DNA of 64,000 nt from assembly GCA_905147135.1 (NCBI GenBank), contig LR990056.1:6830001-6894000 (forward strand), read 5' to 3'. Made by a program: the position numbers and the translations under genes. The DNA comes from Blastobasis lacticolella (taxonomy: Eukaryota > Arthropoda > Insecta > Lepidoptera > Blastobasidae). Of the stretch, positions 56,800 through 64,000 are shown piece by piece (positions within the stretch are counted from its first letter, which is position 1; every line of letters starts with the position of its first letter). Under the pieces are notes generated by a model that was not told the origin of the DNA, made no database searches, and saw only the letters and a program-made list of their open reading frames with translations.

Positions 56800-57650
56800 C
56801 AGCTACTGTGGGCTCAAATATGTATTTATAAATTAAAGGAATGCGTGTTAGGAAAATTGTTCCTTTAACTGCCCTCTTTAAACTATCTAAAACACCCCAA
56901 GAAAATTCTTCTTATTATTGCACGCCTCATAAGCGGAGCGTTGAGGTTGTGCTCTACTCTCGCTTTACAAAAATCTAGTGATTTTTTGAACTAAAAGTGT
57001 CTCTATTAAGGAAAATCACTAGTTTCAATACTTATGACATATTTAAAAGACCTTTTGCTTTTTAAATTAATAAAAACAATGTTTAACAAAATTATTCCGT
57101 AGTTGTCCGTTTGTCTGCATGTAGCCAAAACCGAAAAAATTAACTGATGTTTGATTCACTTTACTGATGATACTGATATGGTGTTCCATAGAATCAATTT
57201 TATGAATAAAACATTTTTAATCGGTTGCGAACATTTGTGACTATTAACTATGGCATTAATAATCATAAGATCACCTCATTTGAACGTGTTGTGATGTAAT
57301 TTTGAATATGTCGGCACATTCAACTTGTCAATTAATGAATTACGATGTCACCATACAGTAGCAAACTAAGTTATACAACGAATAATGTTCGGCGTGGGCA
57401 ATGTATGGAATTTTTGAATTATGACCCTTATGGATCATTAAGCAGTTAAAAAGAAATGAATATTAATCGCTTACGAGGAATAATATTGAAAACAAATAAA
57501 TCGTTAAATAAGAGATCGTAGCAATCTGATAAGAATATTATATAAAATATTTTTTAAGGAGGCTTAAGGAATTAAAGTCATTAGGAGTTGGAGCAAAGTG
57601 GTTGTCAGTTAAGACCAACATTGAGTTAATTTATTTCGTATTAAGTAAAA
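56800..57650. other. Spacer upstream of Arg/Ser-rich gene 3
   Basis: AT-rich, no gene seen. TATATAAAATA near 57540 is a possible TATA box. The leader (CAAAGTGGTTG ... ACATTGAG, about 57595-57625) is shared with Arg/Ser-rich genes 1 and 2. Confidence 0.5.
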
Positions 57651-58854
57651 ATGAATACAAGTAAGTGTTTATTGATATGTTTGATCTTGACGTTAATAGT
57701 AGCGATTTGTGAAGCAGAAATTATAAGGGAGTCAACTTCATATTCCGCGAGGTAAGTACTTTTAGAGTGTTAAATGATTCTAACCAGGTTTTGCTGCTGT
57801 TTGTTGCAAGCTTTCTTATTGAGTATCCAATAACACTGTGTCCAATTTACAGGCCAAGGATTGCAGAAAACAGTTTGATAGAAGGTTCCTCGTGTAGAGT
57901 GAATCCTAGTGCATACAACTCCGGAAAAACCCGAGCTGTGCGTCCGCAAAGACCTAATGTGACCCCAATCCGACCTGGGTATCCCGCAAGATCTGACTCG
58001 TGGAGATCTCAAGCTCCAGGAACTACATTCTGGCGAGAATCTCAATTATCTCAACCCCAGCGGGAACAGATATTCGTTTCGCGACCCAACATGAGGTAGT
58101 TATCTAGTTCTTAGAATATTTTTAGTTTTTCTAGAAATGAAATTAATGATGGACACCCTGATTATTTACAGGGAAAGATCTGGAACTGCAGGATCTAACT
58201 CAAGAAGACGTCACTCCAGGAGAAGGCATCACCATGGAAATAACTCTGAGAGAACCCACGCTCCAAGAGTACAAACACCAACTGAACTTCCAATTCGACC
58301 AGAATTTACAACTGAATACTCAGCTTTATCCAGATATCGTAATCCCGAAGCTTTCGCCAGGAGCGGCCCTCAATCATCTAGTTCCCAGCGGGAACAAATA
58401 TTCGTGTCCCCACCACATCACGCAAGGTAGATATTTTGTTAAAACCATAAAAGAGATTATAGGAAAACAACATTCATTTAATGTGATTTTAATGGTTGTA
58501 AAGTATTTCATCATGGCAGTAAAATTAATACATCGGAACCGTTCGAATCTAATTATGTAAATTGATTTAATCATTTACTACATAAATCGGTCGTTAGATT
58601 TTCGATAAGATCTTTTAGGAACCCACAGTTTTCTTTGAAGTTTTGACCGGTATATTTCGATAATTTACAGAACAAAGCCTGACACTGCTGAAGACAAACC
58701 AAGGAAAGGCCACTCCAGAAAAATGCATCACCATAAAAAACATTCCGGAAAAGATCAAGCTTCGAGAAAACAAAGACCAAATATTTATCTAATCCGATCT
58801 GCATTTACAACTGAAAGCCCTCCATCTGCTGTGATACGAATCGTAATGGAATGA
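57651..58854 (+). CDS. Secreted Arg/Ser-rich protein 3
   Basis: Exons 57651-57751, 57853-58095, 58172-58426 and 58671-58854, phase 2 throughout, give 260 residues. Exons 2 and 3 and their introns are nearly identical to gene 2. Exon 1 is similar but four codons longer, and exon 4 is different (KMHHHKKHSGKDQASRKQRP) with an intron three times longer. A signal peptide is present at residues 1-23. It forms the right half of a duplicated BEN plus Arg/Ser-rich pair. Confidence 0.8.
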
Positions 58855-58899
58855 ACCTCATGAGTTTGCAGCAAACTGATTTTTTTATGGTAAAAAATA

Positions 58900-59790
58900 T
58901 TAAAATCTTACATAATAAACTTTAAAATTTTCATCTAAAGGCATTTTTTCCATAAAAGTCTAAGCAATACTCATCGCTATTACCTTTAGAATTATCTACT
59001 GAATTTGTACAAATAAAATAATGCGCATGGTCTATTTATAATGGCCCAATATAACGCTAAATCTACAATTTTTCAATCTCCAATTCGTATCAGTTTGATA
59101 AAAGTCTTTCGAAAGAATATTTTTACTTCTCTGTGACAAAAGTAAAAATACCCTATAACTTCAAACAACAATAACTTCATTGATATGAGTCCGAGATGAC
59201 GTCAACTCGCTCGACACCCACGCAATAATGTGGTTTTGCGTCGAGTGATAAGGCGAAGTACGGCTCATAGTTTCCGTTCACTCATTAGGGGACATTATAA
59301 TTAATGAGGAAAATGAAATTTAATTGGTTTTACAAATACATGAATTCCTAATGAATTTGTATGTAATGCGGTACTTCATAGATATATTATTAACATATGA
59401 TGAAATTTTCATGCGAAAAAGTCCCATATACTGAAATTTATGTGTGCAGGAAAGAGATAGATATATTTTGTTCAATGAAACTCTTAGCATTTTGGAAAAT
59501 TTTCGATATTTTTGGCCCATTCTCAGGTGATGTGATGATTTTCAAATTTAAATTTGTTGTTACATCTGCTTACACAGATATTAGTGGTGTTGATTAATTT
59601 ATAACCTGAGTAGCATTTTTGACAACATACCTAGTTTCCAGGAGTAAGTGACCTCACTCGCTTTGCATGAAAACGGTAGGTACGAAATTTTGATAACCCA
59701 TGACCATGAAAATGAAACAAACAACTTTGGCCATTGAAATTGTATATTTATTAAAACAAAAACTGATACCATTATACATTCCAGTTTGAA
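58900..59790. other. Spacer, no gene seen
   Basis: AT-rich. Short open frames (59320-59520 minus, 59397-59597 plus) show no domain or signal. Confidence 0.5.
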
Positions 59791-59794
59791 AGTA

Positions 59795-60180
59795 TCATTC
59801 TGAGCCGGCATTCATTATAGACAGTAGTTGTGCCACAGCTTTGTGCATAGCGTCACTAATTTTTTTGGAAACAGGATCGACATTAGCAGGATTTTTGCAG
59901 AGTAAATTTACGTAATTCTTGATTTCCAAACGATAATATTTGGCACAAGTTTTGAACTGCACTTGCAGATTCTTATAGTGCATGTTGCAACTGAAAGCTT
60001 TCCGTAGTAGGCTACGATGTTCCTTAGGAAAAGATTTGATTGAATGAAGAATACTTGAAACGAATGGTTGAATTATGTTGATCTTTTCCGTTAATGTAAG
60101 CCTTTTGGTAACGAACAATCTACTGGAAAACGGTTCGCTGCTGACGAGATTTTGGGTGCACCTAATAGACGTTGAGGCAG
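59795..60180 (-). pseudogene. Orphan gene interrupted by a MITE
   Basis: A minus-strand frame of about 128 codons ends at 59795. It looks alpha-helical (EHRSLLRKAFSCNMHYKNLQ, KKISDAMHKAVAQLLSIMN). It has no ATG near its start: the open frame continues into the 186-bp MITE at 60181. The sequence beyond the MITE (60367-60430) has a TATA box (TATAAAAGG, 60456-60464) and stops in frame. The MITE probably landed in the 5' part of the gene, unless it is spliced out. No family recognised. Confidence 0.5.
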
Positions 60181-60366
60181 GGGTGACACATTTTTGTCCT
60201 AAAATGTAGTTTGATGCAATACGACTTGTCTGGAACAATCAGCTACTGGGAATAAAATTCATTTGACATTAACAATAACTGGTTCTTAGGCATACCCGGA
60301 ATAAAATACAACTGTCATTAAGTCGTATTGCATCAAACTACATTTTAGGACAAAAATGTGTCACCC
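60181..60366. mobile_element. 186-bp MITE with perfect 47-bp inverted repeats
   Basis: GGGTGACACATTTTTGTCCT ... ACGACTT at the left is the exact inverse of the right end. A left-truncated copy is at 54785-54927. Neither copy has relatives in the flanking lepidopteran DNA of this window. Confidence 0.95.
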
Positions 60367-60455
60367 GATTTCCACTTTAGAACTTGAATTTCACTAAACA
60401 ACGTGTGCTCCTGAACTACAAGTAGAAGAACATGTCGAGACAAACAGGATATTTG

Positions 60456-60464
60456 CCTTTTATA
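60456..60464 (-). promoter_or_regulatory. TATA box of the MITE-interrupted gene
   Basis: TATAAAAGG on the minus strand, about 90 bp before the MITE boundary. Confidence 0.5.
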
Positions 60465-60665
60465 GATGCCCAAGGAAGCGTCTACATGCATAAGTAAAAT
60501 TCCAGACGAACCATTCGCATGAAAAATTTATGCTCATCAACATTCGAAATACATTAATACAAAACACGCGTAAGATTACTATGGCCTTCCATAGAATGAA
60601 AAACAAAATATTTGAAGCGACTTTCATGGTATCGTTTGTACAACATTTTGCAACATTGATGTGAC

Positions 60666-61106
60666 TTAGCTGCATCTTGCTGGAAACCGTTTTTGTGCAT
60701 ATTCAGCAAATCGTTCATAGACAAATCGGATTCCATCGTCAAGATCATCTACAATTGACCAAACATATCAAATTAGAAGGTGTCAGAAAATGCATTTCGA
60801 AGGTCATTGAAGAAAAACCGACTAACCTGTTCCATACTCCACCGTCGCTGAGTAGACCTCTGAGAACTTTTTTCGAAAAGTGCGACGTAACACTATGTTT
60901 CGTCGCGGGATAGCAACAAACACATTTCTCCCATACCGGGACACGATCCACGATCTATGGATGCAATGATAAGAGAAATGACCAAATTTTCTAGGCCATT
61001 TTACAAATTTTACTACTAAAAAAATGCTATCAGCTGTTTGTGACATGTCTAATAACGTCTTTGTGTATTGGAAATCACAGAGATTATAAAACGAAAACAC
61101 AGTCAT
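60666..61106 (-). CDS. Unrecognised two-exon gene
   Basis: Exon 1 61106-60827 (donor GTTAGT) and exon 2 60748-60666 (acceptor AATTGTAG, phase 1) give 120 residues. Without splicing the frame ends at once. The joined end reads DDLDDGIRFVYERFAEYAQ, sensible amphipathic sequence. Features: SQTADSIFLVVKFVKWPRKF, HRSWIVSRYGRN, no signal peptide. TTTTATACG near 61150 may be the TATA box. The short 78-bp intron is like those of neighbours. No family recognised. Confidence 0.4.
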
Positions 61107-61497
61107 TTGCTGTTACGAATAGAAATGCATCAGAGCAACGAACTCGTATAAAATTAGTCTGACCTTAACACTCTATTCTTATCAAGGTGACTGCCGGTGA
61201 ATGCTCGAATTAATTTTATAAGAAAAAAGTATCTTTGATTCAATATCATACTGCTCATATCTACAGCCATAATTTCGGAGGACACTTTCCTTAAGTTGCG
61301 TACCATGTCCCTAACTGATGAGTTATTGTGCCATGTATGGCAATCTTAATTAAGGAAACATTCAAAATTCCTTTGCAAAAGTTGACTATGACCAAATTAG
61401 TACAAAACAATAACGCAGTAGTAGGGTGACTCAGTCATTACAAACCATTGGTCTTATTAAACGGAAGGAAATGAATAACAATTAATATTTCATATAT

Positions 61498-61653
61498 TTA
61501 TTGGATATCTCGACTGAGGAACATCAAAGTTTGCATGATGATAGCCACAGCAATTTCAAATAGTTTTTTTGTAACCACCACATTTCCGTCTCTTTCTACT
61601 TTTTGTTGAAACAGTCCAAGATACTTGGTCGTCTCTTCATGTACAATTTTCAT
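61498..61653 (-). CDS. Short helical ORF overlapping the basic gene (ATGA)
   Basis: A frame of 51 codons starts at the ATG that overlaps the upstream stop as ATGA. Contents: EETTKYLGLFQQKVER and TKKLFEIAVAIIMQTL. It may be the displaced C-terminus of the upstream ORF after a one-base change, or a re-initiated second product. Confidence 0.4.
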   Translation of the reverse strand: MKIVHEETTKYLGLFQQKVERDGNVVVTKKLFEIAVAIIMQTLMFLSRDIQ

Positions 61654-61895
61654 AGATAGATATCGCGAAGCTCTGTGTACTTGCGTTTTTCCAGGGTTAA
61701 CCGCTCGTTTTCGGTTTGATTTTGTTCAACCACTCTGATGTATTCCAACAGCTTTTCAACTATTGGTTTAATCACCATAAGCAGCGAAATGTCACTGATT
61801 TCCAAATCTTTGCGAGAAGTTCCCGGGACTGGTTGCAGTGATGGTGCAGATCGTTTCTTTCGTAGACGACGGGAATTCCGGTTAGAAGAACTCAT
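61650..61895 (-). CDS. Small basic protein with coiled-coil tendency
   Basis: 81 residues. The N-terminus is strongly basic (RRLRKKR, a nuclear-localisation-like run), followed by a helix with heptad-like Leu/Ile/Val spacing (ISLLMVIKPIVEKLLEYIRV). The ATG lies 10 bp after an acceptor (CTTCGCAG). A non-coding first exon ends at 61996 (donor GTAAGC), downstream of TATAAAAG at 62063-62070. No signal peptide, so probably an intracellular, possibly nuclear product. Unrecognised. Confidence 0.5.
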   Translation of the reverse strand: MSSSNRNSRRLRKKRSAPSLQPVPGTSRKDLEISDISLLMVIKPIVEKLLEYIRVVEQNQTENERLTLEKRKYTELRDIYL

Positions 61896-62062
61896 TGCTG
61901 GTCGATCTGCGAAGAAAAGTAACGATCATGGAATCAGACTGTTTGATAACAAAATAACACGTCAAATTTGTAACAGGTTATTCAAAAACGCTTACCTCCA
62001 AAGAGCAGGTTGCAATGTAGACTCGCCGGGTTGAAGAATGAGTAAAAGTTCTTCTCGATCGG

Positions 62063-62070
62063 CTTTTATA
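62063..62070 (-). promoter_or_regulatory. TATA box of the small basic gene
   Basis: TATAAAAG on the minus strand in front of a 5' UTR exon that ends at donor GTAAGC (61995). Confidence 0.6.
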
Positions 62071-62408
62071 TCATCACTATAAGGAAAAATTACTGAAATT
62101 CATGATAAAACTAGAATGGACTAGTTATTTTTGTAAGTTCAAGTTTAGGGTTATTCGCAACGATAATATTGATAACTTAGCTTTGAGCAAATGTGAGAAT
62201 CGCTACTTTAATCGCCTGTTTCCTCGTTTCGTGAATCTTTTCATAGTGGCTTTACAAGTGCGTATTTAGATACTTATTCAGGCACTCAGTGCGATGTCAC
62301 ACATACTTCCGCAGAAGAAAAATTAGGCACTAGATTTGTTGCAAGTTAATTTTTATGCAAATTAAACGCCAAGTGTTTTCAAAGTTTCCACTTAGAGAAC
62401 TGTCCTAG
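62071..62408. other. Right end of the insert, no gene seen
   Basis: AT-rich, ending GAGAACTGTCCTAG. Apart from the 5-bp CTAGG match no terminal inverted repeat with the left end is visible. Confidence 0.5.
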
Positions 62409-63031
62409 TTATGGCGACTTGAAAGGTCTTCCGACACTCATTGAAGGTGGCATAACGAATAGCCTCTTCTGCCTCGTTGCGGCGGGTCCACCTACTACAC
62501 CTTGTGTAATTGCGTCTTGCCGTTGTGCAGGCTACACGCATTTGCGCGAGCTCGGCAGACCACCAGTATACCCTTGTTTTGGGGCCAAAGGGCCTGGAGC
62601 GGGGCATTGACGCGTCGCAAATATTTGTCAATGCACTACGAAACCACTCAGCCTCCAAGTCAACATTTATTGGGGTCTGTGGTATGGGATTAAAGTGAGC
62701 ACTTCGTTATCAAGTCACTTCAGGTTTCACCGAGGGCCATCAGAACTAGAACCCGGCTGACGCAACCAGTTTGGGCTTGCATGAAGAATGGAGATGCCCC
62801 ATCGTATGTAGCGATGGTCTGACATGGTCTCAACATCCTCCATGACTACCCAGTCCTGGATTCGGCGTGCTAAAGCAGGGCTCGCAAAAGTAATATCAAC
62901 AATAGAGGAACCCTGTCGTCGCACGCACGTGGGGACTGCGCCTTGGTTGACCAATGAGAGACCACATGATGAAGCCCACTCCTCTACGGCTTCGCCCCGT
63001 ACATCTGTAACAGGAGATCCCCACGCCACTG
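62409..63031 (-). mobile_element. R1-like LINE, 5' half (endonuclease)
   Basis: On the minus strand, 63029-62727 encodes the C-terminal part of an R1-type endonuclease (AWGSPVTDVRGEA, TCVRRQGSSIVDITFAS, MSDHRYIRW). After a frame change, 62658-62412 encodes the linker (VYWWSAELAQMRVACTTARR ... CRKTFQVAI). The next codons are on the far side of the 20.5-kb insert, at 41876. The 5' end is truncated at 63031, next to the right target duplication. Confidence 0.9.
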
Positions 63032-63045
63032 AGCGTACTAACCCT

Positions 63046-63867
63046 ACACCAACCTACCCCTAGTTAAAAAAAAAAGTATAAAAAGTATCCTATAGCGGAT
63101 ACTACACACACGATATATATCGTGATTCACGCAGGATCACGATATTTATCGAGTGTGTAGCCTAGAGTATCACGAATCGTGATACGGATCACAGGATTTC
63201 CGAAAATCCAGAAATCTACGATCCGTATCAACTATCGTGCGATATATATCGAGCGTCTAGTATCTAGTCGATATTTATCACGACATTTCTGTCAAACTGA
63301 CTGATAAATAACGTAATTTCAAATTTATTTTCATTGTTTGTGTTTATTTTCAAGCTGCTGTGGCCACTATGGGCCTGGACAGTTACTATTAAAGTATAAA
63401 AAGTCAACAAGATCCTCATCCTCATAATTTTTCTCTTCACGCGTCTTTTTAATCCTAATGCTAATACTATAGCAACGCTAGCTTTATCAGTCATTTTGGT
63501 AAAAATACGTAAAAATCGTAAATATACACCAGCGATGCGTCAAAAATGCTTTTTTTTTAGGCTAGGCATTGGCAACTTAGTCTATTCAGCCATCAAAATG
63601 AATGAAAGAATGCACAGACTAACAAAAATATCGACGATTCTTATCGTGTGTGTAGGGTCGACTTGCGATCCAAAATATTACTCGATATGGATCACGATAC
63701 GTATCACGATATATATCGTGTGTGTAGTATCCGCCTTAGTCCGTCTCCTGGTTCTAAGCTAGGTACATCCCCACAAATTTTCCAGCAAACCGGTTCAGCC
63801 GTTCTTGAGTTATAAAAAGTGTAACACAAATAGTGTAACTAACACGACTTTCTTTTATATATATATA
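63046..63867 (+). repeat. RTE-like repeat, right part
   Basis: Continues the repeat left at 39460: ACACCAACCTACCCCTAG, an A-run, then after a palindromic MITE TTAGTCCGTCTCCTGGTTC, AAACCGGTTCAGCCGTTC and an AT-rich tail. Confidence 0.7.
63095..63734. mobile_element. Palindromic MITE with ATATATCGTG repeats
   Basis: GCGGATACTACACACACGAT at the left is inverted at the right end (63734). Subterminal ATCACGATATATATCGTG-type palindromes recur in both halves. No target duplication longer than two bases is clear. Confidence 0.8.
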
Positions 63868-64000
63868 GATATTATCTGTCTTATTAAATCTACGTGCATT
63901 TATTATTTATACAGTAACCGCGTATTTTGAACTGTGGTTTGGTTGCACCTTTAGAAGTAGATCATTCAAAATGATCAAGATTTCTCGTGTTTCATTCCAT

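Larger units (their letters stand above)
41877..62408. mobile_element. 20.5-kb gene-bearing insert inside the LINE
   Basis: The LINE is cut between Ile and Arg codons. The minus strand reads GTC GCC ATA at 62419-62411, and AGA CGT GCA continues from 41874 once one copy of TTA (41874-41876 and 62409-62411) is removed. The insert begins CTAGG and ends CCTAG. It holds about 14 small genes on both strands, two copies of its own MITE, a tandem repeat, and no recognisable transposase, integrase or polymerase. Several genes are broken. The best guess is an integrated polydnavirus-type segment; a novel large transposon or a host cluster moved by an unknown element are alternatives. Confidence 0.85.

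Noticed and set aside
60460..60675. Minus-strand 71-codon hydrophobic frame
   Set aside because: It overlaps the end of the two-exon gene and its 3' flank in another frame, with no start context or splice support.
41877..62408. Naming the insert a bracovirus circle from its end bases
   Set aside because: The right end can be read as TAGT and the left as ACTA. I could not confirm the integration-motif arms by eye, so the ends alone are not evidence.
39447..63045. Telomere-targeted LINE insertion because of CTAACCCTA at the target
   Set aside because: The flanks are an RTE-like repeat, not an insect TTAGG array. The similarity is a short coincidence.
1..64000. CRISPR array or prokaryotic operon structure
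   Set aside because: The only regular repeats are eukaryotic minisatellites without unique spacers. Genes are spliced and flanked by eukaryotic transposons.

Overview
The window is nuclear DNA of an insect, most likely a moth or butterfly. It has spliced genes with GT..AG introns, R1-, jockey- and RTE-type non-LTR retrotransposons, errantivirus-like LTR elements and tRNA-derived SINEs. It also carries repeat tails I know as common in Lepidoptera, such as the RTE tail encoding AQQW near 37.88 kb and the ACTAGCTGACCCGGC head at 24.66 kb. No rRNA gene, CRISPR array or functional tRNA gene was seen.

Layout. 1-1.6 kb: a decayed segment resembling Maverick/Polinton-type genes. 1.7-8.3 kb: three overlapping, broken copies of one errantivirus-like (gypsy, env-bearing) retroelement. 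8.3-15.4 kb: an R1-like LINE cut apart by later insertions (short repeats, an LTR carrying a jockey LINE, a second errantivirus). 15.5-20 kb: remains of genes from a plus-strand RNA virus with an alphavirus-like superfamily 1 helicase, plus unassigned open frames between GC-rich direct repeats. 20-22.6 kb: a solo LTR, a MITE, a SINE and a 45-bp minisatellite. 22.6-39.1 kb: one host gene on the minus strand, a 12-finger C2H2 protein whose exon phases all agree; its introns hold MITEs, SINEs and a 3.7-kb jockey LINE.

39.3-63.9 kb is a set of nested insertions. An RTE-like repeat was split by an R1-like LINE (14-bp target duplication at 39447-39460 and 63032-63045). That LINE was then split, between its endonuclease and reverse transcriptase, by a discrete 20,532-bp insert (41877-62408; target duplication TTA, termini CTAGG/CCTAG). 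Removing the insert restores the LINE reading frame.

The insert is the most interesting part. It is compact and contains no transposase or viral replication gene that I can recognise. It carries about 14 small genes, many with TATA boxes and few introns. Six encode secreted proteins sharing one six-cysteine pattern, C-x6-C-x(5,6)-CC-x(15-17)-C-x(6,7)-C, with a phase-0 intron always directly before the second Cys. Three encode secreted Arg/Ser-rich proteins built from phase-2 modules. Two are broken BEN-domain genes. The rest are small orphans. This gene set and architecture resemble polydnavirus (parasitoid wasp) virulence segments, so my leading hypothesis is a laterally acquired polydnavirus-like segment now decaying in a lepidopteran genome. 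This is inference. A lineage-specific host gene cluster carried by an unknown element remains possible.
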